Part shown: positions 22,636-36,684 of the stretch, piece by piece | Numbering within the stretch: the first letter of the stretch is position 1 | Layout: each line of letters begins with the position of its first letter | NCBI RefSeq assembly: GCF_037042905.1 | Contig: NC_087246.1 | Coordinates: 31,982,001 to 32,046,000, forward strand | Reading direction: 5' to 3' | DNA from: Lytechinus pictus | Lineage: Eukaryota; Echinodermata; Echinoidea; Temnopleuroida; Toxopneustidae | DNA: 64,000 nt | Made by a program: the position numbers and the translations under genes | The notes under the pieces: generated by a model | Seen by the model: only the letters and a program-made list of their open reading frames with translations | Database searches by the model: none | Told to the model about the DNA's origin: nothing

Positions 22636-23879
22636 GCTCTCCATTCATCGGTCACCGTACTTGATCAAATCTTATCTGCGATATAAAGCAGTTAATCATC
22701 TCACTCTACAAAGAGAAAACAGTCACATGATTTGATGGGTCTGTAGAATTTTTGTCAAATTTTGAGAATTAGAAACCTCAAATCTCTGTGTTACTCTCTG
22801 GAGCGAAATTAATGACGTATTCATGTAATTTAATGATTTAAGTTTAATAACCAGTACAAAATTGCAGGCAAAATCTGAAAAAGTAAGGATATGAATATTC
22901 ATGAACTTGACAATAACTCTACTGACGTCGTAGATTATAATGACAAAAGCGTTACAACGATGAAAGCTTACTCGCATCCTGTTATAGGGTCAACCTTTAT
23001 TTTATTGGTCGTCATCATACTTTGGCAAAATCATACATTGATCTATTAAATATTTCGTAACAAAGATCTGTAGTTTGTAGCAGACCCTGAATCTTTTGTC
23101 CCATTTTAGAATGAAATGTGTGATGCTTTAATATCTCAATAAAGTTACCATGATTATATCTTTCCATATTAGGCGAAAAAAAAACACCACAAAGTTGAAA
23201 CTAGCTCAGCCATTGAATCAGTCGTCAATAGCCTGAAAGTGACCCAAAGGAAATGACCATGCACCGTGATTTTTACCCATTTTTTGAAAAAAAATGTGAC
23301 GAAAAACATTGGTTGGTTCATGCTGACGCTTTTAACGAGTTATTTATTTTTAGATAAGAAGCGTAATGCAACTTTTTACCAGTAACTAATGCTCATACCG
23401 GAAACGAAACAACGATGGACCAATAGGTTTTGAAATACGCCAAGTTGCAGTATGTATTATTTGGTAGGATTACCTTAAAAGATGTTTTTACAGAGGTTGT
23501 TTCAATGAGAAAACTACTTTAGGGTGCTTTTTATCGGAAACTTGCGACCTAGTATAATGAGCGAGCCAATTAGCTGGAAAATCAATCTTTCAAATTTTAA
23601 TCCAAATCTTTCAAAACTTAGCCAAGTATATTTCGACATACATTTCGCACTAAAGGAATATACTATTATTGTTACGCTGATTAAAACCCGAGCTTTTATT
23701 AAAGGGATAGCAATCCCATTCCAAAAAGAAATGAAGAATCCAATGGTTCGAAAATTCATGCATATAGACCTAATACCTGAAATGGTTGAAATGAACAAAA
23801 TTAAGAGATGAATTAATTCTTAAAACCATGGAATCATTTGTTGTCATTCTATTATCTTTCTTTGCATTGGTTGAATTGT

Positions 23880-24040
23880 AGGAGATAGCGCGAACGCAGA
23901 TCTCCGCTATCATAAATTGTACGCCCGAGTTCCCCACGTTTGGGGGAATCGCAAGGTTCAGCAAGCCGGAGTGCAATGGCAAGCCTCGCCCTGGGGGTGC
24001 ATCCTTCTTGATCAATGCGACCCCTGCGCCAGGTAAGTAT
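23880..24040 (-). ncRNA. U1: U1 snRNA gene, copy 15
   Basis: Reference-type RNA with T at -29, the only copy right of the element that carries it. Confidence 0.95.
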
Positions 24041-25284
24041 GCTCTCCATTCATCGGTCACCGTACTTGTTCAAATCTTATCTGCGATATAAAGCAGTTAA
24101 TCATCTCACTCTACAAAGAGAAAACAGTCACATGATTTGATGGGTCTGTAGAATTTTTGTCAAATTTTGAGAATTAGAAACCTCAAATCTCTGTGTTACT
24201 CTCTGGAGCGAAATTAATGACGTATTCATGTAATTTAATGATTTAAGTTTAATAACCAGTACAAAATTGCAGGCAAAATCTGAAAAAGTAAGGATATGAA
24301 TATTCATGAACTTGACAATAACTCTACTGACGTCGTAGATTATAATGACAAAAGCGTTACAACGATGAAAGCTTACTCGCATCCTGTTATAGGGTCAACC
24401 TTTATTTTATTGGTCGTCATCATACTTTGGCAAAATCATACATTGATCTATTAAATATTTCGTAACAAAGATCTGTAGTTTGTAGCAGACCCTGAATCTT
24501 TTGTCCCATTTTAGAATGAAATGTGTGATGCTTTAATATCTCAATAAAGTTACCATGATTATATCTTTCCATATTAGGCGAAAAAAAAACACCACAAAGT
24601 TGAAACTAGCTCAGCCATTGAATCAGTCGTCAATAGCCTGAAAGTGACCCAAAGGAAATGACCATGCACCGTGATTTTTACCCATTTTTTGAAAAAAAAT
24701 GTGACGAAAAACATTGGTTGGTTCATGCTGACGCTTTTAACGAGTTATTTATTTTTAGATAAGAAGCGTAATGCAACTTTTTACCAGTAACTAATGCTCA
24801 TACCGGAAACGAAACAACGATGGACCAATAGGTTTTGAAATACGCCAAGTTGCAGTATGTATTATTTGGTAGGATTACCTTAAAAGATGTTTTTACAGAG
24901 GTTGTTTCAATGAGAAAACTACTTTAGGGTGCTTTTTATCGGAAACTTGCGACCTAGTATAATGAGCGAGCCAATTAGCTGGAAAATCAATCTTTCAAAT
25001 TTTAATCCAAATCTTTCAAAACTTAGCCAAGTATATTTCGACATACATTTCGCACTAAAGGAATATACTATTATTGTTACGCTGATTAAAACCCGAGCTT
25101 TTATTAAAGGGATAGCAATCCCATTCCAAAAAGAAATGAAGAATCCAATGGTTCGAAAATTCATGCATATAGACCTAATACCTGAAATGGTTGAAATGAA
25201 CAAAATTAAGAGATGAATTAATTCTTAAAACCATGGAATCATTTGTTGTCATTCTATTATCTTTCTTTGCATTGGTTGAATTGT

Positions 25285-25445
25285 AGGAGATAGCGCGAAC
25301 GCAGATCTCCGCTATCATAAATTGTACGCCCGAGTTCCCCACGTTTGGGGGAATCGCAAGGTTCAGCAAGCCGGAGTGCAATGGCAAGCCTCGCCCTGGG
25401 GGTGCATCCTTCTTGATCAATGCGACCCCTGCGCCAGGTAAGTAT
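25285..25445 (-). ncRNA. U1: U1 snRNA gene, copy 16
   Basis: Reference-type RNA. Upstream unit is 1,406 bp with a 10-A tract and the full B marker set, matching the spacer that received the foldback element. Confidence 0.95.
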
Positions 25446-26690
25446 GCTCTCCATTCATCGGTCACCGTACTTGATCAAATCTTATCTGCGATATAAAGCA
25501 GTTAATCATCTCACTCTACAAAGAGAAAACAGTCACATGATTTGATGGGTCTGTAGAATTTTTGTCAAATTTTGAGAATTAGAAACCTCAAATCTCTGTG
25601 TTACTCTCTGGAGCGAAATTAATGACGTATTCATGTAATTTAATGATTTAAGTTTAATAACCAGTACAAAATTGCAGGCAAAATCTGAAAAAGTAAGGAT
25701 ATGAATATTCATGAACTTGACAATAACTCTACTGACGTCGTAGATTATAATGACAAAAGCGTTACAACGATGAAAGCTTACTCGCATCCTGTTATAGGGT
25801 CAACCTTTCTTTTATTGGTCGTCATCATACTTTGGCAAAATCATACATTGATCTATTAAATATTTCGTAACAAAGATCTCTAGTTTGTAGCAGACCCTGA
25901 ATCTTTTGTCCCATTTTAGAATGAAATGTGTGATGCTTTAATATCTCAATAAAGTTACCATGATTATATCTTTCCATATTAGGCGAAAAAAAAAACACCA
26001 CAAAGTTGAAACTAGCTCAGCCATTGAATCAGTCGTCTATAGCCTGAAAGTGACCCAAAGGAAATGACCATGCACCGTGATTTTTACCCATTTTTCGAAA
26101 AAAAATGTGACGAAAAACATTGGTTGGTTCATGCTGACGCTTTAAACGAGTTATTTATTTTTAGATAAGAAGCGTAATGCAACTTTTTACCAGTAACTAA
26201 TGCTCATACCGGAAACGAAACAACGATGGACCAATAGGTTTTGAAATACGCCAAGTTGCAGTATGTATTATTTGGTAGGATTACCTTAAAAGATGTTTTT
26301 ACAGAGGTTGTTTCAATGAGAAAACTACTTTAGGGTGCTTTTTATCGGAAACTTGCGACCTAGTATAATGAGCGAGCCAATTAGCTGGAAAATCAATCTT
26401 TCAAATTTTAATCCAAATCTTTCAAAACTTAGCCAAGTATATTTCGACATACATTTCGCACTAAAGGAATATACTATTATTGTTACGCTGATTAAAACCC
26501 GAGCTTTTATTAAAGGGATAGCAATCCCATTCCAAAAAGAAATGAAGAATCCAATGGTTCGAAAATTCATGCATATAGACCTAATACCTGAAATGGTTGA
26601 AATGAACAAAATTAAGAGATGAATTAATTCTTAAAACCATGGAATCATTTGTTGTCATTCTATTATCTTTCTTTGCATTGGTTGAATTGT

Positions 26691-26851
26691 AGGAGATAGC
26701 GCGAACGCAGATCTCCGCTATCATAAATTGTACGCCCGAGTTCCCCACGTTTGGGGGAATCGCAAGGTTCAGCAAGCCGGAGTGCAATGGCAAGCCTCGC
26801 CCTGGGGGTGCATCCTTCTTGATCAATGCGACCCCTGCGCCAGGTAAGTAT
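26691..26851 (-). ncRNA. U1: U1 snRNA gene, copy 17
   Basis: Reference-type RNA. Recombinant-looking spacer: A-type markers except TTTTTCGAAA. Confidence 0.95.
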
Positions 26852-28095
26852 GCTCTCCATTCATCGGTCACCGTACTTGATCAAATCTTATCTGCGATAT
26901 AAAGCAGTTAATCATCTCACTCTACAAAGAGAAAACAGTCACATGATTTGATGGGTCTGTAGAATTTTTGTCAAATTTTGAGAATTAGAAACCTCAAATC
27001 TCTGTGTTACTCTCTGGAGCGAAATTAATGACGTATTCATGTAATTTAATGATTTAAGTTTAATAACCAGTACAAAATTGCAGGCAAAATCTGAAAAAGT
27101 AAGGATATGAATATTCATGAACTTGACAATAACTCTACTGACGTCGTAGATTATAATGACAAAAGCGTTACAACGATGAAAGCTTACTCGCATCCTGTTA
27201 TAGGGTCAACCTTTATTTTATTGGTCGTCATCATACTTTGGCAAAATCATACATTGATCTATTAAATATTTCGTAACAAAGATCTGTAGTTTGTAGCAGA
27301 CCCTGAATCTTTTGTCCCATTTTAGAATGAAATGTGTGATGCTTTAATATCTCAATAAAGTTACCATGATTATATCTTTCCATATTAGGCGAAAAAAAAA
27401 CACCACAAAGTTGAAACTAGCTCAGCCATTGAATCAGTCGTCAATAGCCTGAAAGTGACCCAAAGGAAATGACCATGCACCGTGATTTTTACCCATTTTT
27501 CGAAAAAAAATGTGACGAAAAACATTGGTTGGTTCATGCTGACGCTTTTAACGAGTTATTTATTTTTAGATAAGAAGCGTAATGCAACTTTTTACCAGTA
27601 ACTAATGCTCATACCGGAAACGAAACAACGATGGACCAATAGGTTTTGAAATACGCCAAGTTGCAGTATGTATTATTTGGTAGGATTACCTTAAAAGATG
27701 TTTTTACAGAGGTTGTTTCAATGAGAAAACTACTTTAGGGTGCTTTTTATCGGAAACTTGCGACCTAGTATAATGAGCGAGCCAATTAGCTGGAAAATCA
27801 ATCTTTCAAATTTTAATCCAAATCTTTCAAAACTTAGCCAAGTATATTTCGACATACATTTCGCACTAAAGGAATATACTATTATTGTTACGCTGATTAA
27901 AACCCGAGCTTTTATTAAAGGGATAGCAATCCCATTCCAAAAAGAAATGAAGAATCCAATGGTTCGAAAATTCATGCATATAGACCTAATACCTGAAATG
28001 GTTGAAATGAACAAAATTAAGAGATGAATTAATTCTTAAAACCATGGAATCATTTGTTGTCATTCTATTATCTTTCTTTGCATTGGTTGAATTGT

Positions 28096-28256
28096 AGGAG
28101 ATAGCGCGAACGCAGATCTCCGCTATCATAAATTGTACGCCCGAGTTCCCCACGTTTGGGGGAATCGCAAGGTTCAGCAAGCCGGAGTGCAATGGCAAGC
28201 CTCGCCCTGGGGGTGCATCCTTCTTGATCAATGCGACCCCTGCGCCAGGTAAGTAT
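28096..28256 (-). ncRNA. U1: U1 snRNA gene, copy 18
   Basis: Reference-type RNA. Spacer matches copy 12 at the tracked sites. Confidence 0.95.
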
Positions 28257-29500
28257 GCTCTCCATTCATCGGTCACCGTACTTGATCAAATCTTATCTGC
28301 GATATAAAGCAGTTAATCATCTCACTCTACAAAGAGAAAACAGTCACATGATTTGATGGGTCTGTAGAATTTTTGTCAAATTTTGAGAATTAGAAACCTC
28401 AAATCTCTGTGTTACTCTCTGGAGCGAAATTAATGACGTATTCATGTAATTTAATGATTTAAGTTTAATAACCAGTACAAAATTGCAGGCAAAATCTGAA
28501 AAAGTAAGGATATGAATATTCATGAACTTGACAATAACTCTACTGACGTCGTAGATTATAATGACAAAAGCGTTACAACGATGAAAGCTTACTCGCATCC
28601 TGTTATAGGGTCAACCTTTCTTTTATTGGTCGTCATCATACTTTGGCAAAATCATACATTGATCTATTAAATATTTCGTAACAAAGATCTGTAGTTTGTA
28701 GCAGACCCTGAATCTTTTGTCCCATTTTAGAATGAAATGTGTGATGCTTTAATATCTCAATAAAGTTACCATGATTATATCTTTCCATATTAGGCGAAAA
28801 AAAAACACCACAAAGTTGAAACTAGCTCAGCCATTGAATCAGTCGTCTATAGCCTGAAAGTGACCCAAAGGAAATGACCATGCACCGTGATTTTTACCCA
28901 TTTTTCGAAAAAAAATGTGACGAAAAACATTGGTTGGTTCATGCTGACGCTTTAAACGAGTTATTTATTTTTAGATAAGAAGCGTAATGCAACTTTTTAC
29001 CAGTAACTAATGCTCATACCGGAAACGAAACAACGATGGACCAATAGGTTTTGAAATACGCCAAGTTGCAGTATGTATTATTTGGTAGGATTACCTTAAA
29101 AGATGTTTTTACAGAGGTTGTTTCAATGAGAAAACTACTTTAGGGTGCTTTTTATCGGAAACTTGCGACCTAGTATAATGAGCGAGCCAATTAGCTGGAA
29201 AATCAATCTTTCAAATTTTAATCCAAATCTTTCAAAACTTAGCCAAGTATATTTCGACATACATTTCGCACTAAAGGAATATACTATTATTGTTACGCTG
29301 ATTAAAACCCGAGCTTTTATTAAAGGGATAGCAATCCCATTCCAAAAAGAAATGAAGAATCCAATGGTTCGAAAATTCATGCATATAGACCTAATACCTG
29401 AAATGGTTGAAATGAACAAAATTAAGAGATGAATTAATTCTTAAAACCATGGAATCATTTGTTGTCATTCTATTATCTTTCTTTGCATTGGTTGAATTGT

Positions 29501-29661
29501 ATGAGATAGCGCGAACGCAGATCTCCGCTATCATAAATTGTACGCCCGAGTTCCCCACGTTTGGGGGAATCGCAAGGTTCAGCAAGCCGGAGTGCAATGG
29601 CAAGCCTCGCCCTGGGGGTGCATCCTTCTTGATCAATGCGACCCCTGCGCCAGGTAAGTAT
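29501..29661 (-). ncRNA. U1: U1 snRNA gene, copy 19 (C160A)
   Basis: Carries C-to-A at nt 160 (plus-strand G-to-T at 29502), which removes the closing G136-C160 pair of stem IV. All protein-binding loops are intact. The change also removes a stop on the opposite strand and so opens a chance 87-aa ORF. Confidence 0.94.
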
Positions 29662-30905
29662 GCTCTCCATTCATCGGTCACCGTACTTGATCAAATCTTA
29701 TCTGCGATATAAAGCAGTTAATCATCTCACTCTACAAAGAGAAAACAGTCACATGATTTGATGGGTCTGTAGAATTTTTGTCAAATTTTGAGAATTAGAA
29801 ACCTCAAATCTCTGTGTTACTCTCTGGAGCGAAATTAATGACGTATTCATGTAATTTAATGATTTAAGTTTAATAACCAGTACAAAATTGCAGGCAAAAT
29901 CTGAAAAAGTAAGGATATGAATATTCATGAACTTGACAATAACTCTACTGACGTCGTAGATTATAATGACAAAAGCGTTACAACGATGAAAGCTTACTCG
30001 CATCCTGTTATAGGGTCAACCTTTCTTTTATTGGTCGTCATCATACTTTGGCAAAATCATACATTGATCTATTAAATATTTCGTAACAAAGATCTGTAGT
30101 TTGTAGCAGACCCTGAATCTTTTGTCCCATTTTAGAATGAAATGTGTGATGCTTTAATATCTCAATAAAGTTACCATGATTATATCTTTCCATATTAGGC
30201 GAAAAAAAAACACCACAAAGTTGAAACTAGCTCAGCCATTGAATCAGTCGTCTATAGCCTGAAAGTGACCCAAAGGAAATGACCATGCACCGTGATTTTT
30301 ACCCATTTTTCGAAAAAAAATGTGACGAAAAACATTGGTTGGTTCATGCTGACGCTTTAAACGAGTTATTTATTTTTAGATAAGAAGCGTAATGCAACTT
30401 TTTACCAGTAACTAATGCTCATACCGGAAACGAAACAACGATGGACCAATAGGTTTTGAAATACGCCAAGTTGCAGTATGTATTATTTGGTAGGATTACC
30501 TTAAAAGATGTTTTTACAGAGGTTGTTTCAATGAGAAAACTACTTTAGGGTGCTTTTTATCGGAAACTTGCGACCTAGTATAATGAGCGAGCCAATTAGC
30601 TGGAAAATCAATCTTTCAAATTTTAATCCAAATCTTTCAAAACTTAGCCAAGTATATTTCGACATACATTTCGCACTAAAGGAATATACTATTATTGTTA
30701 CGCTGATTAAAACCCGAGCTTTTATTAAAGGGATAGCAATCCCATTCCAAAAAGAAATGAAGAATCCAATGGTTCGAAAATTCATGCATATAGACCTAAT
30801 ACCTGAAATGGTTGAAATGAACAAAATTAAGAGATGAATTAATTCTTAAAACCATGGAATCATTTGTTGTCATTCTATTATCTTTCTTTGCATTGGTTGA
30901 ATTGT

Positions 30906-31066
30906 ATGAGATAGCGCGAACGCAGATCTCCGCTATCATAAATTGTACGCCCGAGTTCCCCACGTTTGGGGGAATCGCAAGGTTCAGCAAGCCGGAGTGC
31001 AATGGCAAGCCTCGCCCTGGGGGTGCATCCTTCTTGATCAATGCGACCCCTGCGCCAGGTAAGTAT
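30906..31066 (-). ncRNA. U1: U1 snRNA gene, copy 20 (C160A)
   Basis: Shares C160A with its neighbour copy 19. Its spacer has private changes GTCGTCGTCATAC (31440) and CCCTTAATC (31517). Confidence 0.94.
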
Positions 31067-32310
31067 GCTCTCCATTCATCGGTCACCGTACTTGATCAAA
31101 TCTTATCTGCGATATAAAGCAGTTAATCATCTCACTCTACAAAGAGAAAACAGTCACATGATTTGATGGGTCTGTAGAATTTTTGTCAAATTTTGAGAAT
31201 TAGAAACCTCAAATCTCTGTGTTACTCTCTGGAGCGAAATTAATGACGTATTCATGTAATTTAATGATTTAAGTTTAATAACCAGTACAAAATTGCAGGC
31301 AAAATCTGAAAAAGTAAGGATATGAATATTCATGAACTTGACAATAACTCTACTGACGTCGTAGATTATAATGACAAAAGCGTTACAACGATGAAAGCTT
31401 ACTCGCATCCTGTTATAGGGTCAACCTTTCTTTTATTGGTCGTCGTCATACTTTGGCAAAATCATACATTGATCTATTAAATATTTCGTAACAAAGATCT
31501 CTAGTTTGTAGCAGACCCTTAATCTTTTGTCCCATTTTAGAATGAAATGTGTGATGCTTTAATATCTCAATAAAGTTACCATGATTATATCTTTCCATAT
31601 TAGGCGAAAAAAAAACACCACAAAGTTGAAACTAGCTCAGCCATTGAATCAGTCGTCTATAGCCTGAAAGTGACCCAAAGGAAATGACCATGCACCGTGA
31701 TTTTTACCCATTTTTCGAAAAAAAATGTGACGAAAAACATTGGTTGGTTCATGCTGACGCTTTAAACGAGTTATTTATTTTTAGATAAGAAGCGTAATGC
31801 AACTTTTTACCAGTAACTAATGCTCATACCGGAAACGAAACAACGATGGACCAATAGGTTTTGAAATACGCCAAGTTGCAGTATGTATTATTTGGTAGGA
31901 TTACCTTAAAAGATGTTTTTACAGAGGTTGTTTCAATGAGAAAACTACTTTAGGGTGCTTTTTATCGGAAACTTGCGACCTAGTATAATGAGCGAGCCAA
32001 TTAGCTGGAAAATCAATCTTTCAAATTTTAATCCAAATCTTTCAAAACTTAGCCAAGTATATTTCGACATACATTTCGCACTAAAGGAATATACTATTAT
32101 TGTTACGCTGATTAAAACCCGAGCTTTTATTAAAGGGATAGCAATCCCATTCCAAAAAGAAATGAAGAATCCAATGGTTCGAAAATTCATGCATATAGAC
32201 CTAATACCTGAAATGGTTGAAATGAACAAAATTAAGAGATGAATTAATTCTTAAAACCATGGAATCATTTGTTGTCATTCTATTATCTTTCTTTGCATTG
32301 GTTGAATTGT

Positions 32311-32471
32311 AGGAGATAGCGCGAACGCAGATCTCCGCTATCATAAATTGTACGCCCGAGTTCCCCACGTTTGGGGGAATCGCAAGGTTCAGCAAGCCGG
32401 AGTGCAATGGCAAGCCTCGCCCTGGGGGTGCATCCTTCTTGATCAATGCGACCCCTGCGCCAGGTAAGTAT
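32311..32471 (-). ncRNA. U1: U1 snRNA gene, copy 21
   Basis: Reference-type RNA. The upstream spacer has TTTAATTATTTAAG (G-to-T near 32671), shared with copies 22 and 23. Confidence 0.95.
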
Positions 32472-33715
32472 GCTCTCCATTCATCGGTCACCGTACTTGA
32501 TCAAATCTTATCTGCGATATAAAGCAGTTAATCATCTCACTCTACAAAGAGAAAACAGTCACATGATTTGATGGGTCTGTAGAATTTTTGTCAAATTTTG
32601 AGAATTAGAAACCTCAAATCTCTGTGTTACTCTCTGGAGCGAAATTAATGACGTATTCATGTAATTTAATTATTTAAGTTTAATAACCAGTACAAAATTG
32701 CAGGCAAAATCTGAAAAAGTAAGGATATGAATATTCATGAACTTGACAATAACTCTACTGACGTCGTAGATTATAATGACAAAAGCGTTACAACGATGAA
32801 AGCTTACTCGCATCCTGTTATAGGGTCAACCTTTCTTTTATTGGTCGTCATCATACTTTGGCAAAATCATACATTGATCTATTAAATATTTCGTAACAAA
32901 GATCTCTAGTTTGTAGCAGACCCTGAATCTTTTGTCCCATTTTAGAATGAAATGTGTGATGCTTTAATATCTCAATAAAGTTACCATGATTATATCTTTC
33001 CATATTAGGCGAAAAAAAAACACCACAAAGTTGAAACTAGCTCAGCCATTGAATCAGTCGTCAATAGCCTGAAAGTGACCCAAAGGAAATGACCATGCAC
33101 CGTGATTTTTACCCATTTTTCGAAAAAAAATGTGACGAAAAACATTGGTTGGTTCATGCTGACGCTTTAAACGAGTTATTTATTTTTAGATAAGAAGCGT
33201 AATGCAACTTTTTACCAGTAACTAATGCTCATACCGGAAACGAAACAACGATGGACCAATAGGTTTTGAAATACGCCAAGTTGCAGTATGTATTATTTGG
33301 TAGGATTACCTTAAAAGATGTTTTTACAGAGGTTGTTTCAATGAGAAAACTACTTTAGGGTGCTTTTTATCGGAAACTTGCGACCTAGTATAATGAGCGA
33401 GCCAATTAGCTGGAAAATCAATCTTTCAAATTTTAATCCAAATCTTTCAAAACTTAGCCAAGTATATTTCGACATACATTTCGCACTAAAGGAATATACT
33501 ATTATTGTTACGCTGATTAAAACTCGAGCTTTTATTAAAGGGATAGCAATCCAATTCCAAAAAGAAATGAAGAATCCAATGGTTCGAAAATTCATGCATA
33601 TAGACCTAATACCTGAAATGGTTGAAATGAACAAAATTAAGAGATGAATTAATTCTTAAAACCATGGAATCATTTGTTGTCATTCTATTATCTTTCTTTG
33701 CATTGGTTGAATTGT

Positions 33716-33876
33716 AGGAGATAGCGCGAACGCAGATCTCCGCTATCATAAATTGTACGCCCGAGTTCCCCACGTTTGGGGGAATCGCAAGGTTCAGCAA
33801 GCCGGAGTGCAATGGCAAGCCTCGCCCTGGGGGTGCATCCTTCTTGATCAATGCGACCCCTGCGCCAGGTAAGTAT
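33716..33876 (-). ncRNA. U1: U1 snRNA gene, copy 22
   Basis: Reference-type RNA. Its 3' flank has AACTCGAGC and ATCCAATTCC changes. Upstream unit is 1,404 bp through loss of one A before ATGTGACG. Confidence 0.95.
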
Positions 33877-35119
33877 GCTCTCCATTCATCGGTCACCGTA
33901 CTTGATCAAATCTTATCTGCGATATAAAGCAGTTAATCATCTCACTCTACAAAGAGAAAACAGTCACATGATTTGATGGGTCTGTAGAATTTTTGTCAAA
34001 TTTTGAGAATTAGAAACCTCAAATCTCTGTGTTACTCTCTGGAGCGAAATTAATGACGTATTCATGTAATTTAATTATTTAAGTTTAATAACCAGTACAA
34101 AATTGCAGGCAAAATCTGAAAAAGTAAGGATATGAATATTCATGAACTTGACAATAACTCTACTGACGTCGTAGATTATAATGACAAAAGCGTTACAACG
34201 ATGAAAGCTTACTCGCATCCTGTTATAGGGTCAACCTTTCTTTTATTGGTCGTCATCATACTTTGGCAAAATCATACATTGATCTATTAAATATTTCGTA
34301 ACAAAGATCTGTAGTTTGTAGCAGACCCTGAATCTTTTGTCCCATTTTAGAATGAAATGTGTGATGCTTTAATATCTCAATAAAGTTACCATGATTATAT
34401 CTTTCCATATTAGGCGAAAAAAAAACACCACAAAGTTGAAACTAGCTCAGCCATTGAATCAGTCGTCAATAGCCTGAAAGTGACCCAAAGGAAATGACCA
34501 TGCACCGTGATTTTTACCCATTTTTTGAAAAAAATGTGACGAAAAACATTGGTTGGTTCATGCTGACGCTTTTAACGAGTTATTTATTTTTAGATAAGAA
34601 GCGTAATGCAACTTTTTACCAGTAACTAATGCTCATACCGGAAACGAAACAACGATGGACCAATAGGTTTTGAAATACGCCAAGTTGCAGTATGTATTAT
34701 TTGGTAGGATTACCTTAAAAGATGTTTTTACAGAGGTTGTTTCAATGAGAAAACTACTTTAGGGTGCTTTTTATCGGAAACTTGCGACCTAGTATAATGA
34801 GCGAGCCAATTAGCTGGAAAATCAATCTTTCAAATTTTAATCCAAATCTTTCAAAACTTAGCCAAGTATATTTCGACATACATTTCGCACTAAAGGAATA
34901 TACTATTATTGTTACGCTGATTAAAACTCGAGCTTTTATTAAAGGGATAGCAATCCCATTCCAAAAAGAAATCAAGAATCCAATGGTTCGAAAATTCATG
35001 CATATAGACCTAATACCTGAAATGGTTGAAATGAACAAAATTAAGAGATGAATTAATTCTTAAAACCATGTAATCATTTGTTGTCATTCTATTATCTTTC
35101 TTTGCATTGGTTGAATTGT

Positions 35120-35280
35120 AGGAGATAGCGCGAACGCAGATCTCCGCTATCATAAATTGTACGCCCGAGTTCCCCACGTTTGGGGGAATCGCAAGGTTCA
35201 GCAAGCCGGAGTGCAATGGCAAGCCTCGCCCTGGGGGTGCATCCTTCTTGATCAATGCGACCCCTGCGCCAGGTAAGTAT
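35120..35280 (-). ncRNA. U1: U1 snRNA gene, copy 23
   Basis: Reference-type RNA. Private change CCATGTAATC in the 3' flank (35071) and ATTATCTAAG upstream. The A-tract is 8 A, giving a 1,404-bp unit. Confidence 0.95.
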
Positions 35281-36523
35281 GCTCTCCATTCATCGGTCAC
35301 CGTACTTGATCAAATCTTATCTGCGATATAAAGCAGTTAATCATCTCACTCTACAAAGAGAAAACAGTCACATGATTTGATGGGTCTGTAGAATTTTTGT
35401 CAAATTTTGAGAATTAGAAACCTCAAATCTCTGTGTTACTCTCTGGAGCGAAATTAATGACGTATTCATGTAATTTAATTATCTAAGTTTAATAACCAGT
35501 ACAAAATTGCAGGCAAAATCTGAAAAAGTAAGGATATGAATATTCATGAACTTGACAATAACTCTACTGACGTCGTAGATTATAATGACAAAAGCGTTAC
35601 AACGATGAAAGCTTACTCGCATCCTGTTATAGGGTCAACCTTTCTTTTATTGGTCGTCATCATACTTTGGCAAAATCATACATTGATCTATTAAATATTT
35701 CGTAACAAAGATCTCTAGTTTGTAGCAGACCCTGAATCTTTTGTCCCATTTTAGAATGAAATGTGTGATGCTTTAATATCTCAATAAAGTTACCATGATT
35801 ATATCTTTCCATATTAGGCGAAAAAAAACACCACAAAGTTGAAACTAGCTCAGCCATTGAATCAGTCGTCTATAGCCTGAAAGTGACCCAAAGGAAATGA
35901 CCATGCACCGTGATTTTTACCCATTTTTCGAAAAAAAATGTGACGAAAAACATTGGTTGGTTCATGCTGACGCTTTAAACGAGTTATTTATTTTTAGATA
36001 AGAAGCGTAATGCAACTTTTTACCAGTAACTAATGCTCATACCGGAAACGAAACAACGATGGACCAATATGTTTTGAAATACGCCAAGTTGCAGTATGTA
36101 TTATTTGGTAGGATTACCTTAAAAAATGTTTTTACAGAGGTTGTTTCAATGAGAAAACTACTTTAGGGTGCTTTTTATCGGAAACTTGCGACCTAGTATA
36201 ATGAGCGAGCCAATTAGCTGGAAAATCAATCTTTCAAATTTTAATCCAAATCTTTCAAAACTTAGCCAAGTATATTTCGACATACATTTCGCACTAAAGG
36301 AATATACTATTATTGTTACGCTGATTAAAACCCGAGCTTTTATTAAAGGGATAGCAATCCCATTCCAAAAAGAAATGAAGAATCCAATGGTTCGAAAATT
36401 CATGCATATAGACCTAATACCTGAAATGGTTGAAATGAACAAAATTAAGAGATGAATTAATTCTTAAAACCATGGAATCATTTGTTGTCATTCTATTATC
36501 TTTCTTTGCATTGGTTGAATTGT

Positions 36524-36684
36524 AGGAGATAGCGCGAACGCAGATCTCCGCTATCATAAATTGTACGCCCGAGTTCCCCACGTTTGGGGGAATCGCAAGG
36601 TTCAGCAAGCCGGAGTGCAATGGCAAGCCTCGCCCTGGGGGTGCATCCTTCTTGATCAATGCGACCCCTGCGCCAGGTAAGTAT
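36524..36684 (-). ncRNA. U1: U1 snRNA gene, copy 24
   Basis: Reference-type RNA. Next unit is 1,404 bp because GGGATAGCAATCCC has become GGGATAAAATCCC near 37757. Confidence 0.95.

Noticed and set aside
29449-29712. Plus-strand 87-aa ORF at copies 19, 20 and 42
   Set aside because: It exists only because the C160A change removes a stop on the antisense strand of U1.
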